Positions 7,808 through 14,145 of a DNA stretch of 64,000 bases are shown here, one piece after another. Made by a program: the position numbers and the translations under genes. Numbering within the stretch: the first letter of the stretch is position 1; the number at the start of each line of letters is the position of its first letter. The notes below the pieces were generated by a model. That model ran no database searches. It was not told where the DNA came from and saw nothing but the letters and a program-made list of their open reading frames with translations. Source of the DNA: Candidatus Cloacimonetes bacterium HGW-Cloacimonetes-3 (GTDB lineage: Bacteria; Cloacimonadota; Cloacimonadia; Cloacimonadales; Cloacimonadaceae); NCBI GenBank assembly GCA_002840645.1, contig PHBO01000006.1, positions 87,916 to 151,915 of the forward strand, in the 5' to 3' direction.

Positions 7808-8419
7808 ATGAAGCTCATCATTGGGTTGGGGAACCCCACTAACGAATACAGGAATACCCGGCACAATATTGGGTTTGTTTGCCTTGACCGATGGGCTGCA
7901 AAGCACGGTAATAGCTTTTCTCGCGATAAGCTGTATGATTATCTGTGTTTAAAGGATACAGTCCTTTTGAAACCGACTACTTACATGAACTGTTCTGGTG
8001 AGGCTTTAAAAGTAGCTTTGTCAAAATGGAAAGTTACAGAAACCCTCGTGATTCACGATGATCTGGAACTTGAACCAACTGTGTTACGCATCCGCCAAGG
8101 CGGTGGTGATGGTGGACATAACGGGATGAAATCCCTGTTTACTGTGCTGCCCCCCAGCGATTTGAAACGCATCCGAATTGGCATAGGACGCAATCCCGAG
8201 CTTTCAGTTTCAGATTATGTTCTAAGCGAGATACCGGCTTCGGAATGGGAACTTTTTAACCCGATTCTGGACATTGCCGGCAAGTTTGTTGACACTTATA
8301 TCAAATATGATTTCGACAGTATGTTGAATGATTATAGTACATGGAAAAAATCCTATTCCGGGGCAAAGCGCGCCGGAATCATTAGTCCAAAGGAGGAAAG
8401 TAATGACGAAGGATTATGA
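7808..8419 (+). CDS. pth: Peptidyl-tRNA hydrolase
   Basis: 203 residues. Releases peptides from prematurely dissociated peptidyl-tRNA. The family core is intact: IIGLGNPTNEYRNTRHNIGF with Asn9 and the catalytic His19, LLKPTTYMNCSGEAL, and VIHDDLELEPTVLRIRQGGG followed by GGHNGMKSL, including the catalytic Asp and the second Asn. Length is slightly above the common 185-195 because of a short basic and acidic tail. The last 17 bases overlap the start of rpsF. The ribosome-binding site of rpsF (AAGGAGG near 8390) lies within pth, so the two are probably translationally coupled. Confidence 0.96.
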   Translation: MKLIIGLGNPTNEYRNTRHNIGFVCLDRWAAKHGNSFSRDKLYDYLCLKDTVLLKPTTYMNCSGEALKVALSKWKVTETLVIHDDLELEPTVLRIRQGGGDGGHNGMKSLFTVLPPSDLKRIRIGIGRNPELSVSDYVLSEIPASEWELFNPILDIAGKFVDTYIKYDFDSMLNDYSTWKKSYSGAKRAGIISPKEESNDEGL

Positions 8420-8693
8420 ACTGATGGTGATACTGTCACCACGTCTTAATGCCGACGAAGCAAACAGCCTGAATGATAGTATTCTGGCACAGATTGTGGA
8501 TAACGGCGGAGAGATTATCAAGACCGATCCATGGGGAAGAAGAATGCTTGCTTACCCCATAAACAAAGTCCAGGAAGCTTACTATTATGTGAACTATTTC
8601 AAGCTGGACAGTCAAGCCGTGAAACCCCTGAAAAGGCTGTACAACATCAACGAAGACATCATGCGCCACATGTTTGTTGCCCGTGGCGAATAA
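8403..8693 (+). CDS. rpsF: Small ribosomal subunit protein bS6
   Basis: 96 residues. The start at 8403 is chosen because AAGGAGGAAAGTA precedes it directly and MTKDYELMVILSP matches the conserved bS6 N-terminus. An ATG further upstream (8328) would add an unrelated 25-residue leader inside pth. Typical bS6 features follow: WGRRMLAYPINKVQEAYYYV with the basic RNA-binding strand, and the ending NINEDIMRHMFVARGE. It binds the central domain of 16S rRNA together with bS18, whose gene lies just beyond ssb. The order rpsF-ssb-rpsR-rplI is the classic bacterial operon, here with one membrane-protein gene inserted before rplI. Confidence 0.96.
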   Translation: MTKDYELMVILSPRLNADEANSLNDSILAQIVDNGGEIIKTDPWGRRMLAYPINKVQEAYYYVNYFKLDSQAVKPLKRLYNINEDIMRHMFVARGE

Positions 8694-8702
8694 GGAGGAG
8701 AG

Positions 8703-9149
8703 ATGGCTGATCTCAAACTTCCACGCATAAACAAATTCATTGTTAGCGGTAGGATTGGTAACGATATTGAGCTAAAATACACTCCCAAGGGAACTCCTGT
8801 CGTTCGTTTCGTACTTGCCAGTGACCGTAGCTACAAAGATGAATCAGACCAGTGGCAGACTTCTACAAGCTGGATTGAATGCATCGCTTGGAGCAGATGG
8901 GCAGAATTTGTTGCCAACCAAACCCATAAAGGCAGCCCTTTAATAGTTGAAGGACGATTAGAAACACGTAGCTGGACTGACCAGAATAATCAGACCAGGA
9001 AAAGCTATGAAGTGATAGTGGAAAACCTCCACAACCTGGAATGGAAACCCCGTGAAGATGGTGGAACTGCTTCTCATGATAGTGATGCCCCGCTTCCTTC
9101 GGAAGAATCCGCTCCCCATAGTGCCACCAGTGACGACGTTCCATTTTAA
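8703..9149 (+). CDS. ssb: Single-stranded DNA-binding protein
   Basis: 148 residues. An N-terminal OB fold (about 1-105) shows the SSB pattern INKFIVSGRIGNDIELKYTPKGTPVVRF, then WIECIAWSRWAEFVAN, with aromatic residues that stack on bases, and LIVEGRLETRSW. A flexible acidic linker with Ser and Pro follows and ends in DDVPF, the conserved acidic tip that recruits replication and repair proteins. GGAGGAG precedes the start by a few bases. It lies nine bases after rpsF and 13 before rpsR, so it belongs to the ribosomal operon. Confidence 0.97.
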   Translation: MADLKLPRINKFIVSGRIGNDIELKYTPKGTPVVRFVLASDRSYKDESDQWQTSTSWIECIAWSRWAEFVANQTHKGSPLIVEGRLETRSWTDQNNQTRKSYEVIVENLHNLEWKPREDGGTASHDSDAPLPSEESAPHSATSDDVPF

Positions 9150-9162
9150 GGAGTAAAATAAG

Positions 9163-9399
9163 ATGAACATGACCGATAGAAAGAAGAAATTCACTCGTAA
9201 GAAGTATTGCAAGTTCTGCGCTAATAAAGAAATCCAGATAGATTACAAGAATCTGGATATCATGCGCCAGTTTACCTCTGATGTTGGCAAGATAGACGCC
9301 GGCAGACTTACAGGCACCTGCTCCAAGCACCAGCGCAAGCTGACTGCCGAAATCAAGCGTGCCCGTCAGATGGCACTAATTCCTTACGTTATAGAGTAG
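9163..9399 (+). CDS. rpsR: Small ribosomal subunit protein bS18
   Basis: 78 residues. The sequence [20 protein letters not shown] followed by [24 protein letters not shown] and [12 protein letters not shown] is diagnostic for bS18. Four Cys/His ligands remain (CKFC and TCSKH), consistent with the zinc-containing version. It partners bS6 on the 30S platform. Two Met codons are close together (9163 and 9169). AAGGAG precedes the first at a usable distance, so 9163 is kept. The stop is followed without any gap by the start of the membrane-protein gene. Confidence 0.96.
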   Translation: MNMTDRKKKFTRKKYCKFCANKEIQIDYKNLDIMRQFTSDVGKIDAGRLTGTCSKHQRKLTAEIKRARQMALIPYVIE

Positions 9400-10236
9400 A
9401 TGTTTCTATACCCCCTGATAATTAGCATTCTGGCAATTATGAACCCTTTCCTGGGTTTAATCCTGCTGTTTGCTTACATCTCCAAGACGGTAGTGTTGAG
9501 CATGGCAAATCCCATCAAACCTTTGCTGATGTTCTTTCCGCTGCCGCTTGCTTTGCTAATGCTGGATGCTAATCCCGGCGCGCAAGTGATGGCACTTGAT
9601 GCTATCTTTGCTGTAGGTGTGGTTAGCCTGATATTCCTATACAAGCTAAAGGCTGGTATAAAACAAAGCGAAGCTTTCCTGATTGCTAATCTTGGCTTGC
9701 TTGCTTACGGTTTAGTCCGCTATTGGTTGTTTGGAGTGTACCAGTTACAGGTGTTTGATCAGGGGCTGGAAATGTTACAAACTCAGTTACCATTATTGGT
9801 AGATAATACGGTGTTTACGGAAGCGTTACCACTCTGGAAAGCAATCTTGCCTTCAGTGTGGATTATAACGCAGAGCTTAGGCTTGGCTTTGGGATTCTTA
9901 CTTTTCCAAAAGCTGTTGAAGATTCCCTCATTGCTTTCAAGCCTTAGTTTTCCCGGTCTCTACAATCTGTTAATCATCGCCATTATCCCTTTGTATTTGT
10001 TTGAACAAACGAAGATGCTGTTCCTGAACGCTCTGCTTGCATTATGTGTAATACCTTTTTTACAGGGTGTTTCAGTGGTGTGGCAGCGGCTTGGCTTTGT
10101 ATTTGCCAATCGCATTGTACTTGGCATCTTTATGTTAGTGATCATATTGTATGCGCATATTATGCTTGTCTTACTTGGCTTTGCTGATATGTGGCTGAAC
10201 AAACGAAAAGAAATTCCTGGAGGAATCACGGCATGA
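9400..10236 (+). CDS. Multi-pass membrane protein, YybS/DUF2232-like, between rpsR and rplI
   Basis: 278 residues, strongly hydrophobic, with about seven or eight predicted transmembrane segments (for example about 3-25, 40-55, 64-85, 95-110, 145-170, 185-205, 210-230 and 240-262). Position between bS18 and bL9 and the general layout match the YybS/DUF2232 proteins found at this place in Firmicutes and other phyla, but the assignment rests mainly on context. The start abuts the rpsR stop codon, and the end overlaps rplI by four bases (ATGA), so it is translationally coupled on both sides. Its role is unknown. Confidence 0.7.
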   Translation: MFLYPLIISILAIMNPFLGLILLFAYISKTVVLSMANPIKPLLMFFPLPLALLMLDANPGAQVMALDAIFAVGVVSLIFLYKLKAGIKQSEAFLIANLGLLAYGLVRYWLFGVYQLQVFDQGLEMLQTQLPLLVDNTVFTEALPLWKAILPSVWIITQSLGLALGFLLFQKLLKIPSLLSSLSFPGLYNLLIIAIIPLYLFEQTKMLFLNALLALCVIPFLQGVSVVWQRLGFVFANRIVLGIFMLVIILYAHIMLVLLGFADMWLNKRKEIPGGITA

Positions 10237-10682
10237 AAGTTATTATGCTGAAAAACATAGAAAAAGTTGGCAACCAAGGTGATGTAGTAAATGTCGCCCG
10301 CGGTTTTGCCCGTAACTATCTAACTCCCCGAGGCTTTGCAATTTATGCTACTCCTATAAACATGAAGAAGCTTGGCGCAATCAAGGGTAAGCTTGCTGAC
10401 GAAGAACAAAAAATGCTTGCAGAGCTAAAAAACCTTGCCGAAAAAATAGCTGCAACTAAATTGGTATTCGTGCGCAAAGTTGATGAACATGGCAGCATGT
10501 TTGGATCAGTTTCCGAGAACGATATTGTCCATGCCTTATCAGAAAAAGGGATTACTCTTCACAAGAGTACTCTTGGTATGGATAAACACTTCAAGGAACT
10601 TGGAGAGCTATCTGTTCGTGTGCGTTTGCACAAGGACGTTAGCTGCACACTTAGCTTTGTGATAGAACAAGAACAAGAATAA
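10233..10682 (+). CDS. rplI: Large ribosomal subunit protein bL9
   Basis: 149 residues. The start at 10233 is selected because CTGGAGGAATCACGGC precedes it and MKVIMLKNIEKVGNQGDVV is the canonical bL9 N-terminus. A start at 10191 would add 14 residues from within the membrane-protein gene. The signature VARGFARNYLTPRGFAIYAT is followed by the long connecting helix (about 40-75), then the C-terminal RNA-binding domain with VDEHGSMFGSVSENDIV. It stabilises the L1 stalk base and limits frameshifting. This is the last gene of the rpsF-ssb-rpsR cluster. Confidence 0.96.
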   Translation: MKVIMLKNIEKVGNQGDVVNVARGFARNYLTPRGFAIYATPINMKKLGAIKGKLADEEQKMLAELKNLAEKIAATKLVFVRKVDEHGSMFGSVSENDIVHALSEKGITLHKSTLGMDKHFKELGELSVRVRLHKDVSCTLSFVIEQEQE

Positions 10683-10697
10683 ACCATGGAGGTTTCC

Positions 10698-11273
10698 ATG
10701 TCCGATACTCTGTTCAAAATTAAGCAGATTGTTAGTTTGATCCTGTTTGTGGCGATGTTGTCCCTCATGGGGATGATTACCTCACGTCCGATTATGATAC
10801 TTGCTTATGCGGGTTTCTTTTTGGCTGTGATTGCCATCATGTATTTCCTGATGCGCAAACGCCAAAGGCATTTCGAACTGGTGCAAAGTTCCTCGAATCT
10901 ATTTAATAAGATTGTGGGGGGAGTATTACTTGCCCTGGCACTTGCTACTCCTTTGCTGATTGCTTTTCGTACCAGCGTTATAAAGTTACCTGCGGAGCTT
11001 AGTTCCGGTGCTGCATTTGGCATAGTTGGGGGTGTTTCTATCCTCTTTCTTGCCCTCTTGTTTGCTGCACAGTACATGATTAACGTGAAAGGCAAAGAGT
11101 TACCCCAGAGAATAATCGGTTATGTGCTGTTTGTTATTGCAGCCGCACTCCCCGGAATTCTGATGAGCCGGGTGGATAGTTCCACCTCCGGTATCGGTTC
11201 CGTGTATTATGTTGCTATGGCAGTTCTGATCCTTGCCTTCAATGGCATTGGGCTAATCACCCATCAGGATTAA
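10698..11273 (+). CDS. Six-TM integral membrane protein of unknown function
   Basis: 191 residues from the ATG at 10698, which is preceded at normal distance by GGAGG (10689-10693). An earlier in-frame ATG at 10686 would place that Shine-Dalgarno inside the gene and is less likely. About six hydrophobic helices are visible: two near the N-terminus, then a short basic stretch (MRKRQRH), then four more separated by short loops, including SSGAAFGIVGGVSILFLALL. No charged or conserved catalytic residues stand out, and I do not recognise the family. It follows rplI by 15 bases and is likely co-transcribed. Confidence 0.6.
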   Translation: MSDTLFKIKQIVSLILFVAMLSLMGMITSRPIMILAYAGFFLAVIAIMYFLMRKRQRHFELVQSSSNLFNKIVGGVLLALALATPLLIAFRTSVIKLPAELSSGAAFGIVGGVSILFLALLFAAQYMINVKGKELPQRIIGYVLFVIAAALPGILMSRVDSSTSGIGSVYYVAMAVLILAFNGIGLITHQD

Positions 11274-11310
11274 AGCACCCATATCTCTGTTACTAAAAAT
11301 TGCCCTGCTT

Positions 11311-11336
11311 TCGGAGTGATGTTACAGTCACTCCGA
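11311..11336. terminator. Hairpin after the membrane-protein gene
   Basis: TCGGAGTGA (11311-11319) and TCACTCCGA (11328-11336) form a perfect 9-bp stem with an 8-base loop, 37 bases after a stop codon. There is no clear T-run, so it may be a Rho-assisted terminator, an attenuator or an RNA-stability element rather than a strong intrinsic terminator. Confidence 0.5.
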
Positions 11337-11360
11337 TAGTATGGCATTGATGGTGATATC

Positions 11361-11675
11361 ATGGCTTTCAACTCTATCATAGAGCTTTCCCACGATCTTG
11401 TTTACCGTTTAGGCGGTGATAAGTATCAGGGTTTCATCCATGTGTATCTCTGTTGGAAACGTGTGGTTGGGGATTTGCTTTCCAGCCGTTCTCATCCCAT
11501 CAAATTGGAAAACCACATTCTGTATGTAGGAGTGCAAAATAACACCTGGATGCAAGAATTGCTACTATTAAAGCAGGATATCATCTCCAAGTACAAAACT
11601 TTACATCAGGAGGAGATTGCCGAGATCATCTTTTTGATCAGCAGTCCGAAACGCAAATGTACAAAGCGCAAATAG
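11361..11675 (+). CDS. DUF721/DciA-like protein
   Basis: 104 residues. The pattern CWKRVVGDLLSSRSHPIKLE then HILYVGVQNNTWMQELLLLK followed by a hydrophobic helix matches the DUF721 family: W-x-x-V-V-G with a later L-x-V-x-V-x-x-x-x-W-x-x-E-L. Some members of this family (DciA) act as loaders or partners of the replicative helicase DnaB. Others are annotated only as RNA-binding or Zn-ribbon proteins. Here the protein is the short form with a basic C-terminus. It overlaps rpe by 19 bases in a different frame, so the two genes are tightly linked, although no functional relation is evident. Confidence 0.7.
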   Translation: MAFNSIIELSHDLVYRLGGDKYQGFIHVYLCWKRVVGDLLSSRSHPIKLENHILYVGVQNNTWMQELLLLKQDIISKYKTLHQEEIAEIIFLISSPKRKCTKRK

Positions 11676-12307
11676 CCCCTTCGCTTCTATCTTCCGATTT
11701 CAGCCGTTTGGCTGCCGAAATTTCCACGCTCGACTCTTCCGGTGCAGATATCCTTCATCTGGATGTGATGGATGGTCATTATGTTCCCAATCTCAGCTTT
11801 GGTTTCCCAATTATTAAAGCCGTGCGTAACCTCACCCAGCTCCCCTTGGATGTTCACCTCATGGTTACCAATCCGGACTTTCACGTTCCCCGGCTAATTG
11901 AGATTGGTGTCCAGTGGATCAGCTTTCATCAGGAAACAGTGCACCACAGCCATCGCCTTATCAGCCAGATCAAAGAGCATGGCATCAAAGCCGGAGTTGC
12001 CCTAAACCCTGCTACCCCGATTAACACTCTGGATAGCATCCTTCCCCTATTGGATTACGTACTTGTAATGAGCGTTAATCCCGGCTATTCTGCACAAGCC
12101 TTTATCCCAGAAGTTCTGGACAAGATCCAGTATCTTTCGGACTATCGTAAAGCCCATGCGCTTAGCTTTTACATTGAAGTGGATGGGGGAGTGTCCGCTG
12201 CCAATTCCACAGCATTACTTAATGCCGGAGCGGATATCCTTGTCTCTGCTTCTTACATTTTTAATTCACCAAGTTATAGCACAGCAATCCAAGCATTACG
12301 CCATTAA
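11657..12307 (+). CDS. rpe: Ribulose-phosphate 3-epimerase
   Basis: 216 residues, a TIM barrel that interconverts ribulose 5-phosphate and xylulose 5-phosphate in the pentose phosphate pathway. Motifs are IAPSLLSSDFSRLAAEI, DILHLDVMDGHYVPNLSFG with the metal-binding His and the Asp acid/base, PLDVHLMVTNPD, VLVMSVNPGYSAQAFIP and the final EVDGGVSAANSTALLNAGAD with the second catalytic Asp. Length is typical. The start lies inside the 3' end of the DciA-like gene. Its ribosome-binding site would be in that coding sequence, where none is strong, so coupling is likely. Confidence 0.96.
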   Translation: MYKAQIAPSLLSSDFSRLAAEISTLDSSGADILHLDVMDGHYVPNLSFGFPIIKAVRNLTQLPLDVHLMVTNPDFHVPRLIEIGVQWISFHQETVHHSHRLISQIKEHGIKAGVALNPATPINTLDSILPLLDYVLVMSVNPGYSAQAFIPEVLDKIQYLSDYRKAHALSFYIEVDGGVSAANSTALLNAGADILVSASYIFNSPSYSTAIQALRH

Positions 12308-12349
12308 CCTGCTAACCCCTTAACCTGCTAATATTAAAAGGATATAACT

Positions 12350-13678
12350 ATGTTCAACAGCCTCTCTGACCGCCTTGATAAAATATTCCGCAACCTTAAA
12401 GGCAAGGGTTACCTTACTGAAGACAATATCAAAGCCAGCATGCGCGAAATACGTATGGCGTTGCTGGAAGCCGATGTTAACTTTAAAATAGTTAAGAATT
12501 TTGTAAGTGAAGTAGAGAAACGGGCTTTAGGTGCGGAAGTGCTAAAGTCCCTTACTCCCGGTCAGCAAGTGGTTAAAATAGTACACGATCAGCTTGTTAA
12601 TCTGATGGATACAGAAGGCTTTGAGTTCAAATTATACAATAACAAGCTTACTAAAGTCATGATGGTCGGCCTACAGGGTTCCGGCAAAACTACTGCCTGC
12701 GCCAAGCTATCCGCCTTGTACCGCAAAAAGGGCATAAAGCCCATGATGGTAGCATGCGATGTTTACCGTCCTGCAGCTGTTGATCAGCTTAAAATCCTCG
12801 GCAAGCAGATAGATGTTACCGTTATTAGTGAAGACACCAAAGATGTAATCAAAATTGCTGATGCTGCCCTTGCCGCCGCCCAGAAAGACTATACAAACCT
12901 GCTGATATTCGATACCGCCGGCAGGCTTCACATCGATGAAGTAATGATGAATGAGGTTACAAGGTTGAAAGCTCACATCAAGCCGGATTATATCTTCTTT
13001 GTGGCAGATGCCATGACAGGTCAGGATGCCGTTACTGTGGCAGCAGAGTTTCATAACAAGCTCCAATTCGATGCAGTTATCCTCACCAAGCTGGATGGCG
13101 ATGCCCGTGGCGGTGCAGCCCTATCTATAAAAGCCGTAACTGATACACCTGTTGCTTTTGTGGGTATTGGCGAGAAGATCGGTGATCTGGAGATATTCTA
13201 TCCCGAGCGCATGGCAAGCAGGATTCTGGGTATGGGCGATGTGTTAACTCTTATCGAAAAAGCGGAAGAATCCATGGACATGGAGGCAGAAGAGAAGCTT
13301 GCCCGCAAGATGATGAAGAACCAATTCACGCTGAATGACTTCCTTAAACAACTGCAAAGCATAAAAAAGATGGGATCAATAGAATCTATTATCCGCATGA
13401 TTCCCGGCTTGGGCAACAAACTACCCGCAGACATGACTATCGACGAGAATGCCATGAAACACGTGGAAGCCATCATCCAATCCATGACGGACAAGGAACG
13501 CGAAAGACCGGAAATCTTAAACGGCAACAGACGTTTGCGCATTTCCAAGGGTTGCGGACGCCCTGTAATGGAGATAAACCGCCTTTTACGTCAGTTTGAA
13601 GACATGAAAAAGATGATGAAGAAAATGAGCACCCCTAAAGGCATGAAGGATATGGAAGCTATGATGCGCGGCATGTAG
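12350..13678 (+). CDS. ffh: Signal recognition particle protein Ffh (SRP54)
   Basis: 442 residues. GTPase that targets nascent inner-membrane and secreted proteins with its RNA and FtsY. The N domain (1-90) precedes the G domain, with G1 GLQGSGKTTACAKL (about 106), CDVYRPAAVDQLK, DTAGRLHIDE and TKLDGDARGGAALS, then the Met-rich M domain (about 325-442). The M domain includes GLGNKLP, an SRP RNA-binding stretch RRLRISKGCGRPVMEINRLL and a C-terminus rich in Met and Lys. In the RNA-binding helix GCGRPVMEIN stands where GSGxxVxxVN is usual, a mild variation. A terminator-like hairpin follows 43 bases after the stop. Confidence 0.96.
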   Translation: MFNSLSDRLDKIFRNLKGKGYLTEDNIKASMREIRMALLEADVNFKIVKNFVSEVEKRALGAEVLKSLTPGQQVVKIVHDQLVNLMDTEGFEFKLYNNKLTKVMMVGLQGSGKTTACAKLSALYRKKGIKPMMVACDVYRPAAVDQLKILGKQIDVTVISEDTKDVIKIADAALAAAQKDYTNLLIFDTAGRLHIDEVMMNEVTRLKAHIKPDYIFFVADAMTGQDAVTVAAEFHNKLQFDAVILTKLDGDARGGAALSIKAVTDTPVAFVGIGEKIGDLEIFYPERMASRILGMGDVLTLIEKAEESMDMEAEEKLARKMMKNQFTLNDFLKQLQSIKKMGSIESIIRMIPGLGNKLPADMTIDENAMKHVEAIIQSMTDKERERPEILNGNRRLRISKGCGRPVMEINRLLRQFEDMKKMMKKMSTPKGMKDMEAMMRGM

Positions 13679-13721
13679 CTACGTAGCCTTTTACACCTTA
13701 TCACTATTTTATCTATATTAG

Positions 13722-13746
13722 GCAGCATCTTACGGTGCTGCTTTAT
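13722..13746 (+). terminator. Probable intrinsic terminator of ffh
   Basis: GCAGCATC (13722-13729) and GGTGCTGC (13734-13741) pair over 8 bp with one G-T wobble and a TTAC loop, followed by TTTATATTA. The T-run is short, so its efficiency may be moderate. Confidence 0.65.
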
Positions 13747-14145
13747 ATTAGCTAACAAACAAGTATCAAATAGTGCGCATCACTTATACGTCACCAACTC
13801 TTCTAAAATTTATCATACCCGCTTTGAGAACCTTGCCTTCTTCCTTGCTGCTATCTTTAGTATTGCCATAATAATTCCCTAACGATTCCCTAACGCCATT
13901 AGGGAATCGTTAGGGGATTATTATAGAAGCATAAGGGAAACAAGCAGGGACAAAGAAGGGAATAGGTAAGTGGACATCAAGCTTTATACCGTTCCAATAC
14001 CACAGTACTTGAGATGTAGGTTAAGATATTACTTGATTGTAGATTTGTTATATAAGTTAGGGGAAGTTATCTCTTGACGACTGCAATGCTATTCAGAGGC
14101 TGGATTTCGCTCACAATGTGGGTAAGTATGGTAACTGGAGATGTA
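13747..14145. other. Non-coding stretch between ffh and the metalloprotease-like gene
   Basis: Nothing coding is apparent. It contains family member 2 of the 11-base periodic palindromes (13868-13924). After it comes a purine-rich segment in which GGGA recurs (13934-13965), then AT-rich DNA before the next gene. An in-frame TTG at 14074 lies upstream of the chosen start but has no ribosome-binding site or signal peptide logic. Confidence 0.6.
13868..13924. repeat. 24-bp inverted repeat with 11-base periodic arms (family member 2)
   Basis: Arms 13868-13891 and 13901-13924 pair over 24 bases with a single T-G wobble, leaving a 9-base loop. ATTCCCTAACG starts at 13874 and again at 13885, exactly 11 bases apart. 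The outer ends are AT-only (ATAATAAT), so on either strand the stem could be followed by A/U-rich RNA, but no clean T-run is present. Confidence 0.93.

Noticed and set aside
8328..8402. N-terminal extension of rpsF
   Set aside because: The strong AAGGAGG and the conserved MTKDYELM start place the beginning at 8403.
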